Below are positions 1 through 10,149 of a stretch of 64,000 bases of DNA, piece after piece (the first letter of the stretch is position 1; each line of letters begins with the position of its first letter). The notes under the pieces are model-generated. The model was not told where the DNA came from, did not search any database, and worked only from the letters and a program-made list of their open reading frames with translations. Made by a program: the position numbers and the translations under genes. The stretch is from NCBI GenBank assembly GCA_031284585.1, contig JAITXT010000008.1, positions 1 through 64,000 on the forward strand. The letters run 5' to 3'. Source of the DNA: Acholeplasmatales bacterium. GTDB taxonomy: Bacteria; Bacillota_I; Bacilli_A; Acholeplasmatales; Acholeplasmataceae.

Positions 1-273
1 AGTGAATATATCAAAGAAATAGTTTTATCTAATAAAGAAGTAGTATATAATTTATACAAGATTAATCACGTTTATTTATATGGATCATATTCTAAAGGAT
101 TAGAAACTAAATATAGCGATATTGATTTACTTATTCAAGCAGATGATCTTCCAGGTGATACACTTAAACAAATATTAGCGTTTTATAATGCAATTTTTGA
201 AATTCCAGTTGATGTTCATTCTATAGAGAAAGAAGAAAAGTTTGTTGGTTTTTCTCCTGAATTGATTTATTAG
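1..273 (+). CDS. Nucleotidyltransferase-fold protein, 3' part only
   Basis: The reading frame is open from the window edge to a TAG stop; 90 codons are visible and the start lies outside. It carries the minimal nucleotidyltransferase signature: a GSYSKG strand-turn at about residues 30-35 followed by DIDLL at about 40-44, the two metal-binding aspartates of the DNA polymerase beta superfamily. Such small proteins transfer nucleotides to a protein or small molecule, often as toxin or antitoxin partners; the substrate here is unknown. It ends 10 bases before the next gene, which also holds a nucleotidyltransferase domain, so the two are probably co-transcribed with the Rhs gene. Confidence 0.75.
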   Translation, partial: SEYIKEIVLSNKEVVYNLYKINHVYLYGSYSKGLETKYSDIDLLIQADDLPGDTLKQILAFYNAIFEIPVDVHSIEKEEKFVGFSPELIY

Positions 274-283
274 AGATAGAAAA

Positions 284-1141
284 ATGAATGATAAAGTCTT
301 TTATAGGTTTGTAGAATTTCTTGGAAAACTAAATGGATATGACGTGGTTCATGAACGTTTTAAACTAATTTCGTTAAATAAAATATCTTCTGATACTAAT
401 ACAGAGAAAAAAGTGAAGAGAATAGCTGATTCATTTAGGTATTTAGTTAATTCCACATCTCAAGTAATAGATAAAGAAACATTTGAAACCTCATACTATT
501 TATTAACTAAAAACAATTTAGCGAAAGAACTTTCTGAAACGCTAGTTTCTATTTACCATAAACGTAAAGATTCTATAGCCCATAAAGTAGGTTTATTACT
601 ACACAATGAGATATTATCTAGTGATATTATTCTAAAAGAAGAATATGCGATTATTATCGCTAGTTTTGTTTTAGTTCTTAATAATTATTCACCAATCATC
701 ATATATGATTCAGAAAAAGAAAAATATTTTCAAGCTAATAAAGAAAGAAATGATTCTACTTTATATAATTTGTTTATAGAATTAGAACATCAAACACGAA
801 TTGGAATAGGGAATGAAATTAATGTTAAGTTTGAAACATCTTTGGAGGAAATACTAAAAATCATTAAAGAAAATAAAATATTTCTACAAACCGATTTTTT
901 TGTAGAACATATGTATTTATATGGGTCTATTGTTAAAAACTCAACTACTCTAACAAGTGATGTTGATTTTTTAGTTGTTCTAAAAAAAGAACTTTTAATG
1001 TTTGAGAGAAATGAACTTATTAAAAAATGTAAAGAATTTCTTGAATCAAAGATAAAAGCTAGTGTTGATATTATGGAATTTGATTATGTATTACAACAAT
1101 TAGAAATGAGCGAAGCTAATAGATCAAGACAATTGTTTTAA
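284..1141 (+). CDS. Protein with helical (possibly Fic-like) N-terminus and C-terminal nucleotidyltransferase domain
   Basis: This 285-residue protein has two parts. Residues about 205-285 form a minimal nucleotidyltransferase domain with YLYGSIVKN followed by DVDFLVV, so the metal aspartates are present. The helical N-terminal 200 residues show a segment (about 95-165) that resembles the second half of a Fic/Fido fold: an H-x-R-K-D-S-x-x-H-K stretch where HPFxxGNGRxxR would sit, then a hydrophobic helix and an IIIYDSEKEKYFQA-type strand. The Fic catalytic glycines and arginine are not there, so if the match is real this half is inactive. It starts at ATG after a weak GA-rich site and ends 12 bases before the Rhs gene. 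Its function is unknown; the nucleotidyltransferase part is clear and the Fic-like part is inference. Confidence 0.6.
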   Translation: MNDKVFYRFVEFLGKLNGYDVVHERFKLISLNKISSDTNTEKKVKRIADSFRYLVNSTSQVIDKETFETSYYLLTKNNLAKELSETLVSIYHKRKDSIAHKVGLLLHNEILSSDIILKEEYAIIIASFVLVLNNYSPIIIYDSEKEKYFQANKERNDSTLYNLFIELEHQTRIGIGNEINVKFETSLEEILKIIKENKIFLQTDFFVEHMYLYGSIVKNSTTLTSDVDFLVVLKKELLMFERNELIKKCKEFLESKIKASVDIMEFDYVLQQLEMSEANRSRQLF

Positions 1142-1153
1142 AAGGAGGAAAGT

Positions 1154-4100
1154 ATGATAGATAAAATATCAAATTTAAAGGGTATCACAATTCAGACAAA
1201 TTATTTAATTAATGTTTCTGGAACAAGTCCTGATTCATATAATCCCCCTTATGTGACATTAAAGGCTGGAGGAGCTTTATTATTTAAGTTCATTATACAA
1301 TCTTTATCTAGTTTGGAAACTATTTGTTCAGCGAGACTAATGTTATATTTCTTAACTCCCTATGTAAATAGTGAAGTAAGAGTCCATAGAGTAACAGGTG
1401 TTTATAATCCATCAAATTGTACAAGAATGCCAACATATGATCAAACTCCTTTATATGAAAAAGGTTTTAGTGCTACCGATGAAGAGCATGGAATGCTAAT
1501 AGATTTGACTGCTCTTATTAAAGATTGGAGAGAAAATCCAACTGCAATTTTAGCAATTGCAATATTGCCTAAATCAAGTACAAATTTAGTAATAGCTACT
1601 CCAGCATATTCTAATTTAGCAAACATCGAGTGTATGAGAATTGATACCTCAGTTGTTCTTGGTTTAGAAAGTTATTATAATTACTCTACTCAAGATATAG
1701 GATTCGCAGGGAAAGGATATGTGAACAACTTAAGTGGAGAATTACTTTTGAAATTTGATGGTATCTCAACAGACTCGGCTAAAATACCAATAAATTTTCA
1801 AGCTTATTATGCTAATAGATCATTTTTATTTCCAGATTACCCAAATAATTCACTAGATGGTAATTTTAGATCAATTTTTGACTATGGAATAACTATAAAT
1901 GATGATTCAATAAAACTTTTCGCTCCTTCTGGAGCTATAGGTGTATTTGATAAGATTCTTATGGAAAATTATTCAAAATATGATATTGAAGAGATAGTTC
2001 CTTATGTTTTCCTTAACTTTTCAGATTATTCATATTTAGTCCGATCAGGTGGTACTGGTGTTACAAATTATGTTTTAAAAACAAGAGAAGGGAATAAGTT
2101 ATCTTTTGGTCTAGATTCATCAGGATTTTGGCTTTTAAGATTAACAAAAGAAGATGATTCATATATAGAGTATGCTCATTCAACATCAACAGGAAAAATA
2201 ACTTCAGCGACTTCTTATACTTCCTCAACTCCTGTTGAATCGAGACAAGTAACAATTGTATATGACTCAAACGGAAGAATTACAACAGTTAATTTCATTA
2301 ATGAAAATAAGAGACTTCTCTTAAGTTATAGCTATGAAAATTTATCACAGATTATTCTTCAGAAAGTAATTTATAATATTTCTTCTGCTGGAACAATAAT
2401 TACATATGAAGAAATTGGTAAAGCAATATATAGGTATGTTTCTTTGCATAAATTATATCTTGTTGGCGATTACTATCTAAATATAGGTTATGATTATCTC
2501 AATAATCAAAATAATAAAATAACTAAAGTTACTGAATTAAATTGGGAATCGCAAACAACTGGACAATTTATTGATCTTTCTTATTATAATTCATATACCA
2601 AAATTACAAATTTTGATAACGAGTTTTGTTATCTCTATTTTGACGATTATGGAACATTACTTCAAAGCGTTAATAAATTTGGAGATTCTGAATCTACAAA
2701 CTATATTTCAGCAGGATTTGAAGGTGTATCTAGAAAACCATCAAATACTTCAAATATTATTCCAAGTTTAAAGAACGCTATAGTAGATCATAGTTTTGAG
2801 ATATCTAATGACTCTATTTCTTCAAATTCTATTGGATGGCAGACAAATAATATTTCAAATGTCAAAGTAATAGATGGTGGAGTATATGGCGAAAAATATT
2901 TAGCAATTACAAAATCCTCTTCAACAACCACAAATGTTTATCAAACAATTAGATATTTGAAAAGTGGGACTTACAAATTAGTTTTCCTAGCCAAAGCACC
3001 TAATATTACAGGACAGTCTAGAGTAAAGGTTGATGTACTTGTAACAGTAAAAAGTTATGATGTTGATGAATCTAATTATATCGGAGAAGATGAAAATGGT
3101 CGATTTAGACTTATTTCAAACCGGACAACTTACAATAGTGTTTATATAAATAATACATTTGTAAATTTCAAAGAATTATCAATTAATAGTATTGTAATAC
3201 CAAGTGGTATGTCATCCTTAGATTTTACTATAACGATAGAAGCAACACATTCATTAGGCACATTGTATATTGATGATTTTCAGTTATATCCTAGTGGTCA
3301 TAAATCTTCGTATAATTACATTGAAAATGGTTATTTTGATAATGTAACTTCATCACTCCCTCAAGATTTCACATTTACTAATTTCACTTCATCAGATTAT
3401 TTAACCGAAATTAACTATGGGGAGCCATTTAATAATGTTTTAGGAGAAAAGGTTCTTAGAGTAAGTGGTTCAAAATACGTACTTAAAACAATTCAAAAAA
3501 TCGTTAATTTATCTGGAAATGCTTTAGATAAATTTACTTTTAATATATGGGTGAAATGTTATAAGTCAGTGAGTGAAACTTTAAAGGTAGATACAACTTT
3601 CACTTATCCTGGATTTAATTCCGAAATATTTACTTTGAATTTTAAAGATTTCTTTAATGAATGGCAATTAGGCTCAATTGGCGTTGCAGCAAATAAGCCA
3701 TATACGGCAATAACCATTAAATTAAGTTATCAAGGTGAGTCAATTCTTTACGTTGATGCACTTTCATTAACAAGAGATTCATATGGAGTTCATTTCAACT
3801 ATGATGAACAAGCAAATATTTTGGAACAGGCTAGTCTTGATTCATCTTCAAGCTTAGAATATGAAAATAATCGAATTTCTTCTTCAACTAGCACAAATGG
3901 TTTAACTTTTAAATATCAATATAATATTGAGGGAAAACCTACAAAAATAATTGATAATTTTTCTAATAAGGCAGAATTTAGTTATGATTCAAGAGGGAAT
4001 AGAACTATTTCAAAAATTACTGATATTAATAATAAATTTTTACAATTTGAAAATACTTATAATTTACAAAATAAACCTATAACAACAAAAGATGAACTGG

Positions 4101-7100
4101 GTAATGTAACTAGTTATACCTATAATACAGATGGAATTTTATATAAAGTAACACATCCAAATGACTTAATTACGACTAATACATATGATAAGTTTAATAA
4201 CTTACTTCAACAAATTAACTCAAAGGGATCACAATCAAATACCAATTCTTTTCAATACAATCTAGATAGTTCTTTGAAGAAAATTATTTGCGAAAATGGT
4301 AACCAATATAATTTTGAATACGATAGTTTTAAAAGACTTTTAAATGTAAAAATAGGTGGAGAATTTTTAGTAAAATATGAATATAATGATATAAGGAATG
4401 GAATAAAAAGAGATAATATTACTAAACAAACAAATGGGTCAAATGGAGATAGTTATTCTTTTTCATATAATGATTCGTCTCAATTAACTGAAGTTTTTTT
4501 AAATAGTTCTTCATTATATAAATATGAATATGATGAATTTGGAAATATTATAAAAATAAGCGGTACAGATTTTGTAAAATATTTTTCTTACGATAATGAT
4601 ACAAAGTTAATAAGAGAAACTAGTGATGATGGGAAAAATATATATTTTGAATATGATAACCTAAAAAATATTCAAAAGATTTTTAACAATATTAATGGGT
4701 TCTCTAGAAGTGAAGATTATGAATATAGTTATGAATATAACGAATATAATAGTGATTCTTATAAATCAAGAATTGATTATGCTTTCAATGATGATTTTAT
4801 CGACTATAATATTGCATATACTGGTATTTATGGAGCTAGACCAAGATATTATGGAGTGAGTAAAGATTATGATAATATTCTTAAAAGAGATATTTGTACT
4901 TTAGATAAATATAAATCAACACTTAGATATGATTTAACTACTATTAATAAATATAGAAAATTTGCAAGTGGAACGAAATCATTTAATTATAGTGCCTGGA
5001 AAATGGATTTTCAATTTAGAAAAACTTTTTACGGTTGGTTCAAATTTGAATCATTATCTACTTTACAAGTAGGAACAAAAATTCTATCTTTTGGTATTGA
5101 TTCAGATGACTCTTGTTTTGTAACAGTTAGCCCAAGTGGGCAGAATTATTTATTTAAACTTAATGTCAAGAACGGTTCTGTTGTTACACAAATTGGATCT
5201 AACAAAACTGTTTCTTCAAGTAGTCCATATGTTTTCATTGCTTTAAAATGCAATGCGGAAGGTTCTAGTGCATCAACTCTAGAATTATATATTAATGATT
5301 TGGCTCCTGTTACTGGAACAACAAATTTATTTGCTCCTTCTTCGCTAAATATTCTAGTAATAGGAGATAGAAATTCTAGTGGTTTATCAACACAAGCAAG
5401 TCCGTTCAAAGAAAGTGTTGTTATTGCCTCAATTGGTTCTTATGAGTATTCAGAAATGCAGTTTAAATTGCTTTATGAGCAAGGAAAAAAATATTTAATC
5501 AATGATGAAGTTCATTATCCGAAAACAGGGGTAAGTTATATTAATCAAGAAACTTATGATAACATGGATGTTGTTACATTAAACGGAACTGTCTCATTTA
5601 ATTCTGGTTTAAAGCCAATAAGTTTAACTTACGCAGATTCTTCATTCAAGATTGATAAACCAAAACTGTTTGAATACGATTCTCTTTCTAAAAAACACGT
5701 TTATGGTTCTTATTCTAAACTAATGGGTTTAGGTGATTCAATCGGTAAACTTGTTTATAAATTGCCTCTTACTACTAGCGGAACGATAGGTATAGTGTTT
5801 AAAATTAATAATTCATCAAGTGGATATAGAACAATATTTTCTTTCCAAAATACTTCTAATGAAATTCTCTCTTACAAAGTAAGAACTAATAATGGTGTAG
5901 TTTTAGTTTATAATGGCACATCTATTTCGATTAATAGGAATATTGAATTGATGAGGTGGTATAAATTAGTAGTTTCATTCACAAATGGATATATTAAGAC
6001 ATATTTTGATGACGATTATGTTATTTCCACTTCAGCAACTATCAATTTAAATAATTGTTCTTTAGCTGTAGGATGTAAATTAGCTTTAAATGGTTATACA
6101 CCAGAAGAACATTTAGAAGGTAATTTAGAATTATTATCTTATACTGATAATTATTTATTTCAAACAAATATAAATCAAATTTACTCCTTGTTAGGGAATA
6201 AACATTTAATTAGAGTATATAATGAACTTGATGGACTAAGTAGAATATCAAAAGATAGAATTAAATCAAGAGATAATAGCAATGATTTGGTCCATACTTA
6301 TAATTATTATGCACCAGCAAGTAATAAAACATCTTTACGAGTAGCAAGTGTTACTAGAAGTTTTAATTCTAGTGTTGATAATTATTTATATGATTCAATG
6401 GGTAATATCACTAGTATTACTAAATCAGAAGGAGCATATTTATATCAATATGATTTTTTGAATAGATTAATTGAAGAAAAAAATCCTGTTTCTCACAAAA
6501 GAATTACCTATACTTATGGATTAAACAATAATATTAGTGTTGTTCGTTACTATAATTTAGCAAATAATATATTAGAAGAAACGTATAATTATATTTATGA
6601 TACTATATGGAAAGATAAATTAGTATCTATCACGAAAACAATTAATGGAGGAGCAACAACCACTGAATACTCTCTTTTATATAATGGATCATTTATAGGT
6701 AATCCTTCTAGTATAAATGGAACTAGTTTAACGTATCAAGGAAGAAGGCTAATAAATGTTGGCAATATAACATTTGCATATGATGAACAAGGTAACCGCA
6801 TCAGTAAGACTGGTAACGGGAATACAACTAATTATTTCTATGTAGGAAATAAACTTTTATCTTTAACTAAAGGAAATAACAGGTTATATTTCCATTACAA
6901 TGAAAAAGGATTAGTTGTTGGATTTGAATATAACAAGCAAAATTATTTTTATTTAAGAGATTTAACTGGCAATATTACAAATATTATAAATGATTTGGGA
7001 ACTTCTGTTGTTAGTTATAAATATGATGCTTGGGGTAAATGGATAAATCAATCAAATGCTTCAAATGGGCAGCAAGATGGAGATATTTTAGTAGAGATTA

Positions 7101-7960
7101 ATCCATATTTATACAAAGGGTATATTTTTGATAGTGAAACGGGTTGGTATTATTTAAAAACAAGATTTTACATTCCTGAATTAAGAAGATTTTTAAATAA
7201 TGACGATACAAAATTTATTGATAAAAATGATATGTCAACATTTAATTTATTTGTATATTGTGGGAATAATCCTGTCATGTTGATGGATGGCAGCGGGAAT
7301 TCACCGGTACCATGGTGGAGTTGGGTAATATCTGGTGCACAGTTGGCATTAGGTATTGGTCTTATGTTTGTTCCAGGAGCACAAGGGTTCGCAGCTGGAT
7401 TAATGATTGGTGGTTCATTAGGGCTTATAGCAAATGCTGCATCGCCTGCTGTAGGACAAGCAATTGGTGGAGCTTCATCCATAGCAAATGGTTGGGGAGC
7501 TTTTTCTACAGGAATGTCGATTTTAGGTCTAGGGCAAATAGGGTTAATTGGTGGTATTGGGTTGATGGCTATAGGCGGTGCAACAATGGCTTTTGGTGTC
7601 AATGAGATTGCATCGTCAGTTACCGGAAACAACTATATTCAACAATTGACGGGCATGAGTGATAGTGCCTATGGATGGACATATATTGGATTAAATGTAG
7701 CATCAAGTGTTGGACAAATTGCTGGAAGATCATATCATCTGAGATCTACTAGAGAAGTAAGATTGAGTCACGACAGTTTAAGTACAAAGGGATATCGATA
7801 TTCTGATATGAAAGGTAGACCATTATATGATTTTGATTATCCTCATGAAAATATAAGATATAATCACTATCATGGATGGCAAGGACCCAAATTGACCGGA
7901 AGAACTCGTGGACATTGGAGCTATACTAGATTAATATGGTGGTTGCTAACAGGGAGATGA
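1154..7960 (+). CDS. Rhs/WapA-type polymorphic toxin, 2268 residues
   Basis: A giant Rhs (YD-repeat) protein of the WapA kind. In order: a DNRLRE-like domain (about 30-165), YD repeats (about 300-480), two beta-sandwich, carbohydrate-binding-like stretches (about 545-880), YD repeats (about 900-1210), two LamG-like lectin folds (about 1290-1440 and 1500-1660), further YD repeats, and the Rhs-associated core (about 1930-2015) with DLTGNIT, YDAWGKW, YLKTRFYIPELRRFL and NPVMLMDGSG. After the core comes a Gly/Ala-rich hydrophobic stretch (about 2050-2150) and a His/Arg/Tyr-rich tip of about 75 residues. In this family the Rhs shell encloses a C-terminal toxin that is delivered to rival cells. The start follows a strong AAAGGAGG site. 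No signal peptide is visible, unlike WapA, so the export route is unclear. The toxin activity of the tip is inferred from position. Confidence 0.9.
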   Translation: MIDKISNLKGITIQTNYLINVSGTSPDSYNPPYVTLKAGGALLFKFIIQSLSSLETICSARLMLYFLTPYVNSEVRVHRVTGVYNPSNCTRMPTYDQTPLYEKGFSATDEEHGMLIDLTALIKDWRENPTAILAIAILPKSSTNLVIATPAYSNLANIECMRIDTSVVLGLESYYNYSTQDIGFAGKGYVNNLSGELLLKFDGISTDSAKIPINFQAYYANRSFLFPDYPNNSLDGNFRSIFDYGITINDDSIKLFAPSGAIGVFDKILMENYSKYDIEEIVPYVFLNFSDYSYLVRSGGTGVTNYVLKTREGNKLSFGLDSSGFWLLRLTKEDDSYIEYAHSTSTGKITSATSYTSSTPVESRQVTIVYDSNGRITTVNFINENKRLLLSYSYENLSQIILQKVIYNISSAGTIITYEEIGKAIYRYVSLHKLYLVGDYYLNIGYDYLNNQNNKITKVTELNWESQTTGQFIDLSYYNSYTKITNFDNEFCYLYFDDYGTLLQSVNKFGDSESTNYISAGFEGVSRKPSNTSNIIPSLKNAIVDHSFEISNDSISSNSIGWQTNNISNVKVIDGGVYGEKYLAITKSSSTTTNVYQTIRYLKSGTYKLVFLAKAPNITGQSRVKVDVLVTVKSYDVDESNYIGEDENGRFRLISNRTTYNSVYINNTFVNFKELSINSIVIPSGMSSLDFTITIEATHSLGTLYIDDFQLYPSGHKSSYNYIENGYFDNVTSSLPQDFTFTNFTSSDYLTEINYGEPFNNVLGEKVLRVSGSKYVLKTIQKIVNLSGNALDKFTFNIWVKCYKSVSETLKVDTTFTYPGFNSEIFTLNFKDFFNEWQLGSIGVAANKPYTAITIKLSYQGESILYVDALSLTRDSYGVHFNYDEQANILEQASLDSSSSLEYENNRISSSTSTNGLTFKYQYNIEGKPTKIIDNFSNKAEFSYDSRGNRTISKITDINNKFLQFENTYNLQNKPITTKDELGNVTSYTYNTDGILYKVTHPNDLITTNTYDKFNNLLQQINSKGSQSNTNSFQYNLDSSLKKIICENGNQYNFEYDSFKRLLNVKIGGEFLVKYEYNDIRNGIKRDNITKQTNGSNGDSYSFSYNDSSQLTEVFLNSSSLYKYEYDEFGNIIKISGTDFVKYFSYDNDTKLIRETSDDGKNIYFEYDNLKNIQKIFNNINGFSRSEDYEYSYEYNEYNSDSYKSRIDYAFNDDFIDYNIAYTGIYGARPRYYGVSKDYDNILKRDICTLDKYKSTLRYDLTTINKYRKFASGTKSFNYSAWKMDFQFRKTFYGWFKFESLSTLQVGTKILSFGIDSDDSCFVTVSPSGQNYLFKLNVKNGSVVTQIGSNKTVSSSSPYVFIALKCNAEGSSASTLELYINDLAPVTGTTNLFAPSSLNILVIGDRNSSGLSTQASPFKESVVIASIGSYEYSEMQFKLLYEQGKKYLINDEVHYPKTGVSYINQETYDNMDVVTLNGTVSFNSGLKPISLTYADSSFKIDKPKLFEYDSLSKKHVYGSYSKLMGLGDSIGKLVYKLPLTTSGTIGIVFKINNSSSGYRTIFSFQNTSNEILSYKVRTNNGVVLVYNGTSISINRNIELMRWYKLVVSFTNGYIKTYFDDDYVISTSATINLNNCSLAVGCKLALNGYTPEEHLEGNLELLSYTDNYLFQTNINQIYSLLGNKHLIRVYNELDGLSRISKDRIKSRDNSNDLVHTYNYYAPASNKTSLRVASVTRSFNSSVDNYLYDSMGNITSITKSEGAYLYQYDFLNRLIEEKNPVSHKRITYTYGLNNNISVVRYYNLANNILEETYNYIYDTIWKDKLVSITKTINGGATTTEYSLLYNGSFIGNPSSINGTSLTYQGRRLINVGNITFAYDEQGNRISKTGNGNTTNYFYVGNKLLSLTKGNNRLYFHYNEKGLVVGFEYNKQNYFYLRDLTGNITNIINDLGTSVVSYKYDAWGKWINQSNASNGQQDGDILVEINPYLYKGYIFDSETGWYYLKTRFYIPELRRFLNNDDTKFIDKNDMSTFNLFVYCGNNPVMLMDGSGNSPVPWWSWVISGAQLALGIGLMFVPGAQGFAAGLMIGGSLGLIANAASPAVGQAIGGASSIANGWGAFSTGMSILGLGQIGLIGGIGLMAIGGATMAFGVNEIASSVTGNNYIQQLTGMSDSAYGWTYIGLNVASSVGQIAGRSYHLRSTREVRLSHDSLSTKGYRYSDMKGRPLYDFDYPHENIRYNHYHGWQGPKLTGRTRGHWSYTRLIWWLLTGR

Positions 7961-7963
7961 ATT

Positions 7964-8335
7964 ATGAAAACATTTAAGGAAAAAAAGGAAAAAAGAATAA
8001 GTAAACTTGTCAATATGCCATTTGACTCGTTATCTTTTGACGAAAAAATATATGTTATTGATTATAAGTACAATAATAATCAAAAGATAACCTATGAAGA
8101 ATTTGTGGTTCTACTTTTTGTAACTAATGATGAATTATGGTTCTGGTATGAAGACGCAGAATATCAAATTGATCATGGAATTTCTGAAATTACATCTATG
8201 TGCATGACCAAATATGATAAAGAACAAAAGGAAATCGTAAGAATAGAAAACTATTCCTCAATAATTGAATTACTTGATAAATTTAAAATTAAGAATAAAA
8301 ATATTAAAGAAATATGGAATGATGTAAGTTTTTAA
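7964..8335 (+). CDS. Putative immunity protein for the Rhs toxin
   Basis: A 123-residue acidic and lysine-rich soluble protein that begins three bases after the Rhs stop codon, with no signal peptide or membrane segment. I do not recognise the family. In Rhs/WapA loci the small gene placed directly after the variable toxin tip almost always encodes the cognate immunity protein, which protects the producer by binding the toxin. The assignment therefore rests on position, size and tight linkage only. The aromatic, acidic middle (LWFWYEDAEYQID) would fit a surface that masks a basic toxin such as the Arg/His-rich tip. Confidence 0.6.
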   Translation: MKTFKEKKEKRISKLVNMPFDSLSFDEKIYVIDYKYNNNQKITYEEFVVLLFVTNDELWFWYEDAEYQIDHGISEITSMCMTKYDKEQKEIVRIENYSSIIELLDKFKIKNKNIKEIWNDVSF

Positions 8336-8525
8336 ACTAATCATTCACATGTAATAAGTTTAGCAACATTGTTATCGAGGACTAAACTATGCTGATGTTA
8401 ATTGTGACTAAAGAAAGTACTTATCAAAGGGGTGCTAAGACTTCATTCCTTTTTCTTTTAAATATTTTTAGCAATGCCACATAGCGTCACATCTCCTATA
8501 TAAACTTTATTTGTAGGAGATAAAA

Positions 8526-8657
8526 ATTATTATAAAAATAGGAAAAACTGACAAAATAAAAGTAAAAAAGACCCTTGCTGCCTATTATAAAGATTATGGA
8601 AATAAAACTGTTCAAGAAATAGTTTTAAAACTCATAGAAAAAGATACGCAAAAGTAG
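8526..8657 (+). pseudogene. Possible TnpW-like small element protein, probably relic
   Basis: A 43-codon frame with no ATG, GTG or TTG at its beginning, but with an AGGAGA site at 8515-8520 followed after five bases by ATT ATT ATA. The translation (KIGKTDKIKVKKT near the start, ending TVQEIVLKLIEKDTQK) resembles the short TnpW proteins encoded next to large serine recombinases in Firmicutes elements. It ends nine bases before the start of the recombinase gene, as expected for an element module. Because the recombinase itself is broken, this is probably a remnant; whether ATT serves as a start is uncertain. The stretch between 8336 and 8525 shows no other gene. Confidence 0.35.
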
Positions 8658-8678
8658 GGCAAAGTAATGAAGCATCTA

Positions 8679-8687
8679 AATCAAATA
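8679..8687. repeat. 9-bp target-site duplication, left copy
   Basis: AATCAAATA here is repeated directly at 10330-10338 on the other side of the IS. The two copies belong to the same codons (Asn-Gln-Ile) of the interrupted recombinase, which independently supports the reading. Confidence 0.75.
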
Positions 8688-8689
8688 CA

Positions 8690-8712
8690 AATTTCCCAAC
8701 TTATACACTATA
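8690..8712. repeat. IS left terminal inverted repeat
   Basis: This 23-base end pairs as an inverted copy with 10304-10326, with two mismatches in the middle. The transposase stop region follows directly inside it. Confidence 0.85.
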
Positions 8713-8715
8713 GGT

Positions 8716-10149
8716 TTATAAAATACCAAGTTTATTCATAAATTCAATGTTCTTCTTGGTAGTAATACTTGGTATCCACTTACCCTTCTTATATAGTACA
8801 TATATTTTAGATAGTCTTTCTAAACAATCAATTGTGGAGAAAGTTTTAAGTAAATCTAAACTCTTTAACTTATAGTAGATTCTAGAATACATTATCATTT
8901 CTATTTGAGATATGAATCTAATTCCTAGTAAGCTTGAAGTACTATGAACTCTTATTACTTCATTTCCTAATAAACTCTTTTCTAATTTAAACATTGTTTC
9001 AATTTCCCACCTTTCTTTATAATGTTCAAATATTATATTAAGTTCATCTATAGAATAATCTAAATTTGAACTAAATGCAATTACTCCAAATTTAGGTTCT
9101 TTTTTCTCCATCTTTTTTAAATCATATCCTTCTTTACTAGAAGCTACCTTATTAATATAATTACTCTTTTGATTAGCTTCTATAAATGGATCTTGAAATA
9201 TATAATATATATTATCATCTTTTGTAACCTTTATACCCATAACGTTTTTACCGTTATAGGTAAAAGCTTTTTGATATTTATTATCTTCTAATATCTTTGT
9301 TATTTTAGTAGAGTTATCATTATATGGAACTATATAGTTAATATTAGAAGCTTTTAAGTATTCAATGTTTTGGGTAGTATTAAATCCTTTATCTACTATA
9401 ATAATAGAACTTTTAGTATCAAATCTATCTAAAACTTGAATAAATGCTGTTTTATCTATAACATTACCAGGTAATACCTCATAATATAATGGTTCTTTAG
9501 ATATAGTATCAAATACTCTTATTTCACAGACTTGGGTTTTATTTGTTTTACGCACGCTTCTTCCAAACTCTGCTATATTTGATAGTGATTGGTTTGTTAT
9601 TTGAGTACCATCAAATATTAATACTTGATACTCTTTTTTTCTTGAAGCTAAAAACTCTTTATTAGTATTGTCGTGTTTACCTAGTTTTTGAATAAAATCA
9701 AATACTGTATTTTTAGATATAGAGACATCTTTATATACTTCTGAAATATATGAATTTTCATAGAAAAAATCTAGTTTATTAGATACATCATTATTTAACA
9801 ATCTTAATAAGGAATATACATAAATCTTAGTTCCATCTATATCCCCATATTTATTAGTAAGTTCTTTATATAAGTCTTTATTCAAACTATCAACAAACAT
9901 AAAATCACCATACCCCTTGATTTCAAGTTGATTATTAAGTAGTGGTGTTTGTCTTTCTTGATAAACATATTTATTTAAGTTATCATCAAAAATAATCTTA
10001 CCTACATAAGGTAAGTTTTTTTTGATTGCTTTCTTTTTTTCTTTACTCCATACTGATACATAAGGATAAACATAATAGTTAGAGTTAAAGAATCTTACAT
10101 CAGTTTTGGCAGGTCTTTGAACATTTTTAATATCTTCTGGTATGAGCAT
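8716..10149 (-). CDS. IS4-superfamily (IS1634-like) DDE transposase
   Basis: The enzyme catalyses cut-and-paste movement of the surrounding IS. The frame is open from 10242, but the ATG at 10149 is preferred: it is preceded by AAAGGGGA, and the extra upstream residues are hydrophobic and unlike the family. That gives 477 residues. An N-terminal Tyr/Lys-rich binding region (NYYVYPYVSVW) leads to the RNase H-like core with FDGTQIT (first Asp), IVDKGFN (second Asp), and a YKERWEIETMFKLEK block that fits the IS4 signature Y-x2-R-x3-E-x6-K exactly and supplies the catalytic Glu. No frameshift or stop is seen, so it looks functional. The exact IS family is a judgement from sequence style. Confidence 0.88.
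   Translation of the reverse strand: MLIPEDIKNVQRPAKTDVRFFNSNYYVYPYVSVWSKEKKKAIKKNLPYVGKIIFDDNLNKYVYQERQTPLLNNQLEIKGYGDFMFVDSLNKDLYKELTNKYGDIDGTKIYVYSLLRLLNNDVSNKLDFFYENSYISEVYKDVSISKNTVFDFIQKLGKHDNTNKEFLASRKKEYQVLIFDGTQITNQSLSNIAEFGRSVRKTNKTQVCEIRVFDTISKEPLYYEVLPGNVIDKTAFIQVLDRFDTKSSIIIVDKGFNTTQNIEYLKASNINYIVPYNDNSTKITKILEDNKYQKAFTYNGKNVMGIKVTKDDNIYYIFQDPFIEANQKSNYINKVASSKEGYDLKKMEKKEPKFGVIAFSSNLDYSIDELNIIFEHYKERWEIETMFKLEKSLLGNEVIRVHSTSSLLGIRFISQIEMIMYSRIYYKLKSLDLLKTFSTIDCLERLSKIYVLYKKGKWIPSITTKKNIEFMNKLGIL

Noticed and set aside
7168-7632. Antisense frame of 154 codons under the Rhs C-terminus
   Set aside because: It mirrors the Gly/Ala-rich coding stretch (Pro/Ile/Ala-rich translation) and has no ribosome site or family resemblance; a shadow of the real gene.
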